This document shows, piece after piece, positions 23,167 to 33,796 of a DNA stretch of 64,000 nt. Every line of letters starts with the position of its first letter. Position 1 is the first letter of the stretch. The translations under genes were made by a program, and so were the position numbers. The stretch is from Metarhizium brunneum (taxonomy: Eukaryota > Ascomycota > Sordariomycetes > Hypocreales > Clavicipitaceae), in contig NC_089424.1 of assembly GCF_013426205.1 (NCBI RefSeq), positions 3,844,001 through 3,908,000 of the forward strand. Direction: 5' to 3'. The notes beneath the pieces were generated by a model, which searched no databases, was not told the origin of the DNA, and saw only the letters and a list, made by a program, of their open reading frames with translations.

Positions 23167-23271
23167 ATGCCGCCTGTCAACCTTTCGATTATAGTGCAGC
23201 ACATATTTCGAAACTTGTGTCCAGCTGCACTTGTATGCACAGACTTGATCTCGGCCTCACGTGTTGCAGTC

Positions 23272-25122
23272 ATGCCGCCCAAGAGAAAGCACAGTGAGAC
23301 GCACCCAACACTTCAGCGAGCAGAAGCACCCAGGCGGCGGAGCACTCGCCGGGTTAAGGACGACGACGGTATTGATGCTGGGTCCAATGAAAGCAGGGCC
23401 AAGTACACTGATGGATTAAGCTCCAAGGAGAATGTTGAGCGTGCCATGCACAACTTGTGGGAGATGGAACACAAGCTGCTGAATGAGGCGAAAAGGCAGC
23501 GGCTGGCCATTGAGGCCTCTAACTTGGAGGCTTTGGCTGCAAAAGAGGACGAGGCCTACGGCAGCCAGGATGTAACGAAATCCTCGATAGAGTGTATGGA
23601 CGCCGTGGCTACGTCAACTGGTACAGCACGGCAAACAAAAAGCGACAACGACATGAACAGTGTTGAAGAAACCGCTTCACTAGAAAACGAGGTGGGTGAA
23701 AGAGGGGCCAAACGTCCGCCTCCCGTGAATAGTGACCAACTGCCTTTGCCGTGGACAGGGCGACTTGGATATGTGAGTGCCCCCTCTTATGGGAAATGGA
23801 AATCCGCTCGTACAGTTTCCGCCTTTCGATTCCGGAGTCGGGATGCTAACAACTTCTAGGCATGTTTAAACACCTACCTTCGCACAGCAAACCCTTCAGT
23901 ATTCTCTTCCAGAACATGCCGCATAAGCTCCATTCTCGAACACCGACATCCTCTTCAAGACCCATCACAACCGGAGCACCCCACGAAGAATCGACCCGAT
24001 AAGTCTAAACCGGCCGACCCAAATCGAGGGCTTCGATATATCCAAGACATTGGACTTAGCAACGCTCGAGATATTGTTAAAATGTTGAGATGGAACGACA
24101 AGTACGGAATAAAGTTTATGAGGCTAAGCAGCGAAATGTTCCCTTTTGCCAGTCACGCAGAGTATGGTTATAGCTTGAGTTTCGCATCTGAAGTCCTGGC
24201 CACAGCTGGCAAAGTGGCCTCTGAGTTGGGACATCGAGTTACTACGCATCCGGGTCAATTTACGCAGATTGGCAGCCCCAAAAAGGACGTAGTAACTGCA
24301 TCCATCCGCGATCTGGAGTATCATGACGAGATGCTTTCGCTACTCTCTCTTTCCGAGCAATTAGACAGAGATGCCGTCATGATTCTACACATGGGCGGCG
24401 TGTACGGTGACAAGCAGGCAACTTTGAATCGGTTTCGCGAAAACTACCAAAAGCTCTCAGAGGGAGTTAAGAACAGACTGGTTTTGGAAAACGACGACGT
24501 ATCTTGGAGCGTGCATGACCTACTACCCATTTGCGAGGAATTAAACATTCCACTTATACTCGACTTTCACCATCACAACATCATCTTCGACCCCAGCGTT
24601 AGAGAAGGAACACAAGACATCATCGGCCTCTACGACCGAATCAGGGCAACGTGGACCAGGAAGAATATCACGCAGAAGATGCACTACAGCGAGCCGGTCG
24701 CGTCCGCTGTTACACCTCGCGATCGCCGCAAGCACTCGGCCCGGGTGAAGACGTTGCCACCGTGTGCAACAGATATGGATCTCATGATTGAGGCAAAGGA
24801 CAAGGAGCAAGCCGTGTTTGAACTCATGCGCACTTTCAAACTCCCGGGTTGGAAGTTGTTCAACGACATTGTTCCGCACGAGCGCGCGGATGAGCCAAGA
24901 AGAGAAGTCCCCAAGAAGGCAAAGAGAAGTGTCGGTGGAAAAGCACAAGTGAATGGTACAACGGAGACTATAAGTGCAGCTCCAGAGCATATCTTGAGCG
25001 CAGATGATTTGAACATGGGCGGGCCGGAGAGGAGAGTATATTGGCCGGAAGGTATGGAGGAATGGTTGAAGCCAAGAAAACGGGAGATCAAAACCGGCAC
25101 AAAGAATGGTTGTGACAAGTAG
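23272..25122 (+). CDS. uve1: UV-damage endonuclease (UVDE / Uve1, MUS-18 family)
   Basis: A repair endonuclease that nicks 5' to UV photoproducts and other lesions, starting the alternative excision repair pathway. Exon 1 is 23272-23772 and exon 2 is 23860-25122, with an 87-nt intron (GTGAGT, GCTAAC, CTTCTAG), giving 587 aa. The N-terminal 160 residues are basic and disordered, with a likely nuclear signal (MPPKRK). The conserved TIM-barrel UVDE domain starts at GRLGYACLNT, which spans the splice. Family metal-site motifs follow: HPGQF near residue 297, HMGG, LENDD and DFHHHN. The C-terminus is Lys-rich. The start is the ATG at 23272; an in-frame ATG at 23167 would add 35 residues (see findings). 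Confidence 0.95.
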
Positions 25123-25742
25123 GACTTTCCTCATGTTGCATGCCAGATGAGGTCGTTTTATTGAACGGCCAACACAGCCGGGGTACAGAATACGCAATTA
25201 TGCCCGTGGAGGAGAAAATGTATCTTGTTCCATCACTCATTGAATTTAATGTAATATTTTTAAAGTGGGCATAAATTGCGAGGGAAGCAAGTCGCGACCT
25301 CCTTGGTGACGAACAGAGAGAAAGCCTACCCTAGATGGGATCGGGAGGAAGTCATATGGGCAGACGCAACCATTGGGTGAGGATCTACGTGCATCAAGGT
25401 AAACAGGAGCAGTGAGTGCTAATAGCTGCACGGCGATGATTGCATAACATACTTACCTAGATACCTACTTGAGTATTGACGCTATTGAATGGCCAAGTCG
25501 GGCTGTTGAAATGCCGTACGTGCTGGTCTGGTGCCACCGCTTGCACGGCTGGTCACAGGTGAGGCCCCCACAGGGAATAAAATTCGGCCAGGCAGGAGTC
25601 ATCCCAACATTGAAAACCCAGTGCTATCACCAGCTTAGGTGGCCTGGCTGCAACCCCATTTTCTCAATATTTCTGCTACTGTCTGGAAAATACAGAACGG
25701 TAAAAATAACCTCAGGTGGTGCTCCAAGCTGGCGAGTACGAA
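25123..25742. other. Intergenic between UVDE and the SET methyltransferase
   Basis: No supported gene. The frame of the next gene is open back to an ATG at 25716, so its start could lie nine codons earlier. Confidence 0.5.
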
Positions 25743-27320
25743 ATGACAGCTGAGGACTTCACAGCCAGGACCGCTGCCTTTTTGCAGTGGTTCAGAGCTC
25801 TCCCTGGTGCTACATTTTCCGATGCCATCGAGATTGTTGACCTGAGATCCCGTGACGCAGGTCGTGGAATAGGTCCGTCACTGGCCAAGATGTGTCGTGT
25901 TTGACCAGCACGCGGGCTGACATGAGAGATCACAGTTGCTCTTCGCGATATTCCTGCTGACACGACCCTTTTCACGATACCCCGGGATGCAATTATTAAT
26001 TCTGACACGTCATCCTTGAGAGAGAAGCTGCCGGAATTGTTTGAGAGTCAAGGGGATGAAGATGAGCAGCAGGCCCTGGACTCCTGGAGCGCCTTGATCC
26101 TGATCATGATGTATGAGTTCTTCTTGGGTCATCAGTCCAAGTGGAAGCCTTATATCGATGTCTTACCGCTAACATTCGACACCCCCATGTTTTGGTCTGA
26201 AGAGGAACTGTCATATCTTCAAGCCAGCGCTACCGTGAACAAGATTGGCAAGGCTGACGCAGAAGAAATGTTCCGCACGCGGCTCATCCCTGCCATTCGT
26301 GGACATCCGTCTGTTTTTGCCTCGAGCGGTGACTGCAGTGATGAGGATTTGATTGGGCTGGCGCACCGGATGGGTAGCACCATCATGGCCTATGCTTTTG
26401 ATTTGGAGAATGAAGAGGCCGCGAACGATGACGAGTCGGATGGCTGGGTTGAGGACCGAGAGGGAAAATCCATGATGGGCATGGTTGCAATGGCGGACAT
26501 CCTAAACGCGGACGCCGAGTTCAACGTATGATGGGGAAACTTCGGTCTTGATGACGAGAAAATTACTGACTACGTGTAGGCTCATGTCAACCACGGAGAC
26601 GAGGAGCTGACCGTCACTTCGATTCGTGATATCAAGGCGGGGGAAGAAATCCTCAACTATTACGGGCCTCATCCCAACTCCGAGCTTCTTCGAAGGTACG
26701 GTTACATCACAGAAAAGCATTCACGATATGATGTGGTAGAAATCCCTTGGAACGCCGTACAACACTCCCTCATGTCTGAACTTGGTGTGCCACAGAATAT
26801 TATGGCCGAGACGGTAAGCAGCCTAGCTCAAGCTCACTGGCTTGAACACTGCAGCTGACGAGTGTTGCAGATGGACAAGATGGATCAAGATGACCTGGAG
26901 GACATATTCGTGTTGGAACGAGACTCTGGTGAGCCGAATCCGGATGGAACCTTCGCGGGCCCTGCCGTGGTAGATGGGATGCCCCCAGACCTGAAGGAGC
27001 AGCTCAAGGCAACAATCAAGCTGCTGCAGAAGGTGGACGGAAATCTGATCTCAGACAAAAGAAAGAGAGATGACATCTTACGTTCTACAATGGTTGAGAC
27101 GCTGAGGCTCATTGCATCGCGGTACTCGACAACTATTGCCGAGGATGAAATCTTGCTGGCACAAGACAGTCTTACTCGCCGTCAAAGAATGGCAGTCCGG
27201 GTCAGGCTTGGAGAGAAGAAGCTCCTACAAGAAGCATTTGATCATTTCTCGGAAATGGTTCTGCAAGAGGCGGCTGACACGGCCTCTGCGACAACGAAAA
27301 AGGCAAAGCGATCCGAATAA
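25743..27320 (+). CDS. RKM4: SET-domain protein lysine methyltransferase (RKM4/SETD6 type)
   Basis: Predicted to methylate lysine on a ribosomal protein; the yeast orthologue Rkm4 acts on a 60S protein. Exons are 25743-25872, 25936-26525, 26580-26813 and 26871-27320, giving 467 aa. The introns are 63, 54 and 57 nt; the first has an unusual GTCCGT donor. The SET domain begins near residue 36 (RGIVALRDIPADTTLFTIPR), has a long insert (WSALILIMMYEFFLG), and closes with NADAEFNAHVNH (spanning intron 2) and LNYYGPHPNSELLRRYGY, the SET pseudoknot and SETD6-like post-core motif. The C-terminal part matches the position of the Rubisco-LSMT substrate-binding-type domain. It ends in a basic KKAKR motif. 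An alternative start is at 25716. Confidence 0.92.
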
Positions 27321-29494
27321 AGTATCTGTCGACATACGGCGACCACGTAGCTGGGCAAATAGAGCGACAATGATACTACCAGAAGAAAGAAAAACCTCCG
27401 CCCGCGTGACTATAGTGTTCCAAAGGAAGCGATACAGGAGGCCCAAAAGCACTTGTTTTGCGGTTCGAAAACTTCCACAGCCTGAATTACAAGGCTTTAG
27501 CTTTTGCGTTTCTAAAGCGAGGTACGATCCAGACGGGCCAGAAGACAGAGCCATGCCGCGTTATTCGCGACCCGGCTGATTCACCGAGGCCGACGTAAAC
27601 GAGTTCAGTCATCGGGAACAGCCATCACGACATTAGTGGACATGGACAAGTGACTTCTTATGACGCCTCTATAATGTGTCTTAAATTCTACAGAAGTGGC
27701 TGGATCGGGATCTCGAATTCCCATCTGATAGGATTTCTTAGATCTCGATGATCTCCTCGATTATTAGAACCGAGCTCGATGTTTCTCACGGGCCTGTTGT
27801 TCGACGCCGCGAATGGCTGCGACTCCCCAAAATTCATGGAGAGGCCGGCTCCTCAAAGGAGCGTGTGCGCTGTGACAAGTAATGCGAAAATAATATCTTA
27901 CGGCGATTATATCAAATTATCCGAAATGTCGTTACGTCTACCTCTGCATCATTCCGGACGACGAAACCGATCCAAGTCGGAACCAGCCGTGACGTTGGAG
28001 CCGCCATGTCATGTTCCAGCACATTTTTGGTGCAACAGTAGCCATGCTTGGCTAATTGCGATTCCGTCCGAGCTCTGGCAATGGCGGTTTAAGCCGGGAA
28101 TGCGTGGGTTTGCCTCGTCCGCCCATCTTCGGGAATGAAGAACTCTGGCGTCTGTTATCAATTTACGGCCGAGGAGGTTCTGCCCGTTTCGTTATATCCC
28201 AGCCCTCGGCGGTGGAATTTCTTGCAGCACCTTAAGGGCTCAATGTGGAATGAGGCTGTGATACAAGAGAATAAGGCTTGGTTGGGCTGTTCTTGTTGTC
28301 CAAGGCAACTAAACTAACTGAGCTGATATCCACGGATGCGAGTTGCAATGTGGCCGCGTGTCGTCAAGGCAAATAAATGCCCTTGTTTTCCAAGACATGT
28401 CCGAGAATCATCTGCATGACACGCTTTCCCTCTATTTCTTTTTTTGTTGAAACGACCTTTTACTACATCAGCACATCTGGGTCAACACAAGGTTGTTTCA
28501 GCCAGCCTTAATGCGGCATTGGTGGATAATTTCTGGAAGAATAATTTGCGCGCCCGGAGGGGTTGGCCAAGACCGATTTTCCTCGCGACATAAATTTGGC
28601 GACAGCCACATGCGATGGAAACACATCGCCAACTCCGAAGACCTCCGGTCAAAATGATTGGTTGCCGCCGAGCTTGCGACTACATCCTGTCGTTAGCTTG
28701 ACGAGCTCAAGATGTTAGCCCTAGGAATATGCCCATGGCAGCTTCACCGCAAGACATTCGAAGACACGCTAGCCAGATTTCAGTTGCATACGCTTCGGTA
28801 CCTACGGAACGGCTCTGTTTTCCCAGAGTGCCCGGGTTATGATCTTGGCCAAGGGACACGATCTGGACACATCCACGTGGCACATCCTCCTTGTCCTGGC
28901 ATAGTGAATGAGGGCACTTTGCGCATATGAAGCTGCCATAAAGTTAATCGGCCAGGGCCGAGCTGGCACGTCAGTAACTACCGAACGCCCCCAAATACAC
29001 TGAATGATTGGCTTGCATCAACTCGATCGCCATCGGAGACAACTTTGGTCACTCACGGGATGAGAGGATGATGTCGTCCCTGCGCCCCCCACTCCGGGAT
29101 CCCAGCCTCGACCTCGGTGATGATGTGTCCGCCTTGCTGGTAGTGAAGATGGTGTTGCGTGTTACCGGGTGCAAGAGGCATCCCAAAATTTCATTTTGTA
29201 CCCTTGAGGACTATTCCTGGATGGAACATGAGAGGCACACAACATGAAAAGCCTGAACTCACCGATCCTTGCGGGATGTATTGTCTCGGGCAGCAAAAAA
29301 CATCAGTGTGAAAACATACCGAGAAGAGGCGCCACCAAGTAGGTCATGAAGGCGAGAAATTCGAGATCAGTTTCTCTATAAAAGGGGGCTGAATGGTCGC
29401 AACGACAAGCAATCGAGTCCTGGTTCAAACAAGATCATCTCATCATTCTATTCACCACTCTTTGAGAATCATATACACCATTCTGCAGACCACC
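27321..29494. other. Long intergenic region, no supported gene
   Basis: About 2.2 kb with short, uncoordinated frames on both strands. The last 120 bp hold a clear TATA element (listed separately). I see nothing else. Confidence 0.5.
29377..29384 (+). promoter_or_regulatory. TATA box upstream of the 29495 gene
   Basis: TATAAAAG lies 118 bp upstream of the ATG at 29495 and is followed by a C/A-rich leader ending in CACCATG, a good fungal start context. Confidence 0.55.
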
Positions 29495-30587
29495 ATGTCT
29501 AACTCGCATTATGTAAGTGTCTTGAGCACCGTGAGATGACATCTCGGGAGCAAGACACGCCTTCAACTAACAGGCACAATAGTCCAGCAAGCATAAGCAT
29601 CACAAGAGCAGCAAGTCTGGCCGGTCCAAGACTACTGAGAGCAGCAGCAACGGATGTTCGTGGCCCGTAAACGGAGACGTGAGCTTCCTCTTCGTCGTGA
29701 ATGAGCTGGAGATCAGGTTCCGTGACGAACAAGACCTTGACAGTGGCATACGCAAAGATGACTGGCTGAATGTGTTGCCTCCCAACACGCCAGAACTCTA
29801 CTCGCCGGAGACACTCCAACATGTCAGTCAGGTTATGAGGTTTCGAAACGGGCAAGTTACGCCCGCTGGGCCTGCTTACTACTGGGCACGCGCTGGGCAG
29901 TTCGATGAAGGATGCATTGCCATGGCAGCGGGAGAGACCCAATACCCTCTACAAAAGTACAAGTCTGCCTCGGTTTTCTCCTGCAACCCATCGCTGCCGG
30001 TTGTGACCCTTGAAGGTGATGCGAGGACGAACCCCGATCCCGATTTTAATGTCCTGCAGTTTGTTCATCAACGCAATGCCGACTCGGGTAGCAATGGCGT
30101 CTCCCTGGCTGCATTCTCGATGGACCGCTCCTCGTCTGTTTGCCCACCACCAGTCAAGTTTGTGGCAGGTCGCCATGCCAGCTGGATCCCAAGCCTGGTT
30201 CCTGGCATTTGCCGCAATCCTTACATGGCAGGCGAGTCTTCCGGGCTAGGCGGCGAGCTTCCCATTGTCATTGGGCTCATGGCGTTCCACGCTTCTCCCG
30301 ACGGCGGCCGAACCATCAACGACGTTTTTCTTGGACGCGGAGAAAATAGTGGGCTGTGGAGGAACTATCGCTGGCAAAGCAGCTCGTCGCCTGCTGGCTG
30401 TACGTTGGCCCTCCCTCCTCTCGCGTATTCTCGAATCAACTAACACTCTAGTAAAGACACGCTTTCAGAGCAGGACACTCCTCGTGGCTACCTGGTGCAC
30501 ATCTGCCTCGACCCTGAGAATGAAGCGGGCTCTACATTACACTCTCTTTACATGCTTGAGTGGAATGGCGTTCTTGTCCAGGGCTAG
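29495..30587 (+). CDS. Unrecognised protein with His/Lys/Ser-rich N-terminus
   Basis: I do not recognise this protein. Exon 1 is 29495-29512 (MSNSHY), exon 2 is 29583-30399 and exon 3 is 30457-30587, giving 321 aa. Intron 1 (70 nt) has a GTAAGT donor and CTAAC branch. Intron 2 (57 nt) has a GTACGT donor and CTAAC branch. For intron 2 I chose the AAG acceptor at 30456 because it yields the protein-like end DTPRGYLVHICLDPENEAG; the TAG acceptor five bases earlier gives a poor frame. The N-terminus is SSKHKHHKSSKSGRSK. The remainder is globular-looking (DWLNVLPPNTPELYSPETLQ), with no signal peptide, membrane span or named domain. A TATA box and a tiny first exon suggest a regulated gene. Confidence 0.7.
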
Positions 30588-31128
30588 CTAAGATGCCTTC
30601 CATGAGTATTCATCCCAACGACAGAGTCCCATCGCAGTTTGACGGGAATGTTTCTCTTTGTCTTGTCTTGTATTTTCTTGTTTGTATCCCGTGTTTCTAG
30701 TTGTTGCTACTAGGCTAGACAATTTGTGTCAGGAACACAAGCCCCTCGTTTTATTTTGCTCAAGTTTACTCGTGTCGGGAACACGAAGCCGCTCATTTTT
30801 ACTCGCTAGCAAGGGGGGGCGCAGCTAACCTCCCCAAAAGGAAACAGACACAGATTAACACAATTGTTTATGTTTTGACATTTTTTATTCTTGTCTTTCT
30901 CTATACTTGATTGAATTGATCTGTTTTATAAAAAAGCCTGCTCAGTCTCCTCTCCTTGATGTGAATGGCCTCCCTCTCCCCTCCCAGTTTCATGACCCTG
31001 ATAATGTAGTAAGTAGATGCGCATGCGCCTGTCATTGCGGTTCAAATTTTCCCGACCCGTGCTTTTTGTTTGGAAGTTGTGCGGAATGAGTGATTGCGTC
31101 TCGTTCGTGCCTTTTGCACGTTGTCGGC
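30588..31128. other. Intergenic between convergent genes
   Basis: Convergent 3' regions, T-rich and without a supported gene. A direct repeat of GTGTC(A/G)GGAACAC appears twice, near 30727 and 30773. Confidence 0.5.
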
Positions 31129-32737
31129 TCAAACGGCATCTGGTAGTCGGACGGCAATGTCACCCGATTGAGTAATGTACCTGACCCATGGCAAGGACGG
31201 GTATTGTAGCTAGAAATCGTAAGTCATTTACCCTCGCCGCGATGGACCAAAAAAAAAGAGAGAGAGAGAGAAAGAAAGGGAGAGCAAGGGAATGAGTACC
31301 TTTGGTTCTGTAATCTTCAAATACCGCACCTGGATACCACTCGTCGTAAAGTAGGGAATCTCAAACTTGACCTGGATGGGCCGCTTGGCGCCCTTGCCCA
31401 TGCCGCCGACGCCGCCCATGCTGCCGCCAAACCCGCCCGTCATGCCGCCGCCGTGCTCGTCGTCGCCCCTGACACTGGGGAGGCCCAGCTCGGCGCGCAT
31501 GAGGAACTCCTTCTGGCCGCCGAACTGCTTGATCTTCCAGACGATGGCGCTCTGCTCGGGGGCGTAGTGCACGGAGCCAATGTTTGTCCGGAAGCGCGGG
31601 GTGTCGGCGTCGTCGGGGACGGGGACGATGATCTCGACGTTGTTGGCGGTGCTGCGGCGCTTGAACTGCGCGCGGGCCTTGAGCATGTACTCGATGCGGG
31701 AGCCCGAGTGGGACTCGACGACACACTCGATCCAGATGAGCGGCTTGACCTGGGTGTTGAGGCGGTACGACATGAGCTCGAACTCGCCGTCCGGGGGGAT
31801 GAAGGAGATTGTGCGGTCGTTTTCGAAGCGCGCCAGGCGCACGCACTGGTGGAACTTGACGTCCTCCATCTCAATGGCCTTGCCGCGCGTGGTGCGGCCC
31901 GTCGTCTCGAACATGACCTTGTCGTTGAGGCCGAGGCGCAGCTCGGGCATCCCGCTGAGGTAGCACTTCATCTTGATGGCGCCGAGGATCTCGCTGCGCA
32001 GCACGTTGCCGTCGGAGCTGACGAGCAGGTTCAGGCTCTCGACCACGTCGAGGAACACCTCGTTCTTGCGGTACCGGATGCCCTCGGAGCGCCACGAGAC
32101 GGCGTTGGTCACGGCGATGGGCGGCCGCGCCTGCACCTCCAGCTTGTGCGACTCCTGCGTGATGTACTCCTGCAGGATCTTGGACTCGGTCGTCTGCGGG
32201 TAGCCAAAGTCCATCATCTCGTCGAGCAGTTCGTAGATGATGACGAAGTTGTCGCGGATGGATTCTTCCTCCAGAGCCTTGAAGTACTCGGTGAAGACTT
32301 CGACGATTTTGTGCAGGAAGAGGAGGATTTCGGCGGCGTTGGTGTTGCGCTTGGTCAGGGCGAGGAGGTAGAGGTTGTTGTGGCGGATATACAGGTACTG
32401 TTGTACGTTTTCAAGTCAGAAGGTGTTGCGTCTTTCGTTTGTTATTCTTTCATGTATATATTTGCGAAAAGGGGTGACAAACGTTGATGCCTTCATGGGA
32501 GAAGCAGGGCGGTACGGCGGATGATTCTTCTTCGGCCTCGGATAGGAGGATGGGAAACTTTTCCACGGCTGACATGGGAATGTCACCTCTGTAGTTGCGA
32601 GCAAGGAGCGTCTGGTGCGGCGATTGAGTTAGCTGAGTCGCGCCCTTATTTCTTCTTCCTCAAGCCTGGAACTTGGGTTTCGGGGACGTAGTATTCACCT
32701 TGCCCTTCAAATCTAGGAAAAACAGTGCCGAGGCCAT
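31129..32737 (-). CDS. apm1: AP-1 clathrin adaptor complex mu subunit
   Basis: Medium subunit of the AP-1 complex, which sorts cargo into clathrin-coated vesicles at the trans-Golgi and endosomes. Exons are 32737-32699, 32611-32483, 32397-31300 and 31209-31129, giving 448 aa, the normal length. All introns are phase 0 (donors GTGAAT, GTTTGT and GTACTC). The N-terminal longin-like domain starts MASALFFLDLKGK and continues with LLARNYRGDIPMSAVEKFP and YLYIRHNNLYLLALTKRN. The mu homology domain includes EVFLDVVESLNLLVSSDGN and the tyrosine-signal-binding region, with a Gly/Met-rich insert (GGFGGSMGGVGGMGKG). The last exon supplies the family end SLPWVRYITQSGDIAVRL. Confidence 0.96.
31257..31285 (+). 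repeat. GA-rich microsatellite inside the last AP-1 mu intron
   Basis: A purine run of A and AG units (agagagagag...aaagaaaggg) lies in the final intron of the AP-1 mu gene, as a polypyrimidine tract on the coding strand. Confidence 0.8.
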
Positions 32738-33583
32738 GGTTGCGTTTAGCCGCCAAAGAGCTTTGACGCGGGGAGGGAGAGATGCCAGCCAGCGAGGGGT
32801 ATCAGATGAATCAATTGGCACGAGGGCCAAGGAGAATGTTGTCGAGGAATTCTACAAGCGCCGCTTCGTCATGTGTTTCGTGTCCCGGGTATCCAGCTTA
32901 AAGTGATAGAAGGAGTGGCTTCAGCAATGAACCGCTGGGATTGTGATATGGCGAGATGTAGAAATCTGGTTGGCTTGAGCATGTCTCCTGTGTCGAGTGT
33001 CGTCCAATCCAGCTACCCTGGGCATTACGGAATGAGTAGCATTCGCTTGGCAATGTCATTGGTCGGCAGAACTGCGGTGAATCTCGTACCTTTTCTACCG
33101 CCTGGGTCACGTGGAGAGATGGATCCCTTCGAATTTCGCCCACCTTAAAATGTCGAATTGCCTAGTGCTTCTGCTCTTTTTCTTCTTCTCACCAACGCGC
33201 CCGTTAGACAGTGCAGCCCATCCTCCAGCCCGTGTTTGACATGACATTCTGTTGTGTCTCTCTGCGGTGCCGTGGGCGGAAGCTGCGATTTGGTGGCGCG
33301 GAGAGGGATCTATTTTGGTTTCATTAAGAGCTGCCCAAGTACTTTCATTTTTCCGTGGCTTGGGCGGCGTCAGAGGAACCGGACATATTTATGCGCCCAT
33401 TTTAACTGCTTGACTACTTGGTATGAATGCCGAACCATACTTCTCGCCTCGACGGTCTTTTCTCTGAGAGAGATCCCCCTGGCTGACAGGAGCCTTACAC
33501 ATAACGTGCTAGATTTGCTTGGAGGTCCTTGATGCTGTCGGATACGTTTTTCCCTTTTTGGTTCTTGCCCTTTTTAATGCCGT

Positions 33584-33796
33584 TGTTTTTGGGTCTCTTC
33601 TCTGGGTATTTGACCCAGCACTTGTTAATTATATGGCCGTTTTATGGCAGTAGGTGCAATTGTTTTTGCTTCTAGCGATCATAACAGTATATTGTTCGTC
33701 GATAGTCCGTTTACGCTCTCTTTCTTTTAGGGTGATTAAACGGCCATATAATTGATAAGTGCTGGGTAAAATACCCGGAGAAGAGACCTAAAAACA
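33584..33796. mobile_element. Foldback / MITE-like element with about 59-bp terminal inverted repeats
   Basis: The left arm 33584-33642 and right arm 33738-33796 are reverse complements over about 59 bp with five mismatches, four of them transitions, around a spacer of about 95 bp. Shared landmarks, left arm orientation, are TGTTTTT at the outer end, GGTCTCTTCTC, GGGTATTT, ACCCAGCACTT and ATTATATGGCCGTTT at the inner end. Each arm carries its own small GGGTA/TACCC palindrome. No ORF, transposase or obvious target-site duplication is seen, so the parent family is unknown. The element is non-autonomous if mobile; it would form a strong hairpin. Confidence 0.75.

Noticed and set aside
31453..32487. 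A 344-codon plus-strand frame opposite the AP-1 mu gene
   Set aside because: It is the antisense shadow of a G/C-rich exon; the minus strand gives an unmistakable mu subunit with proper splice sites.
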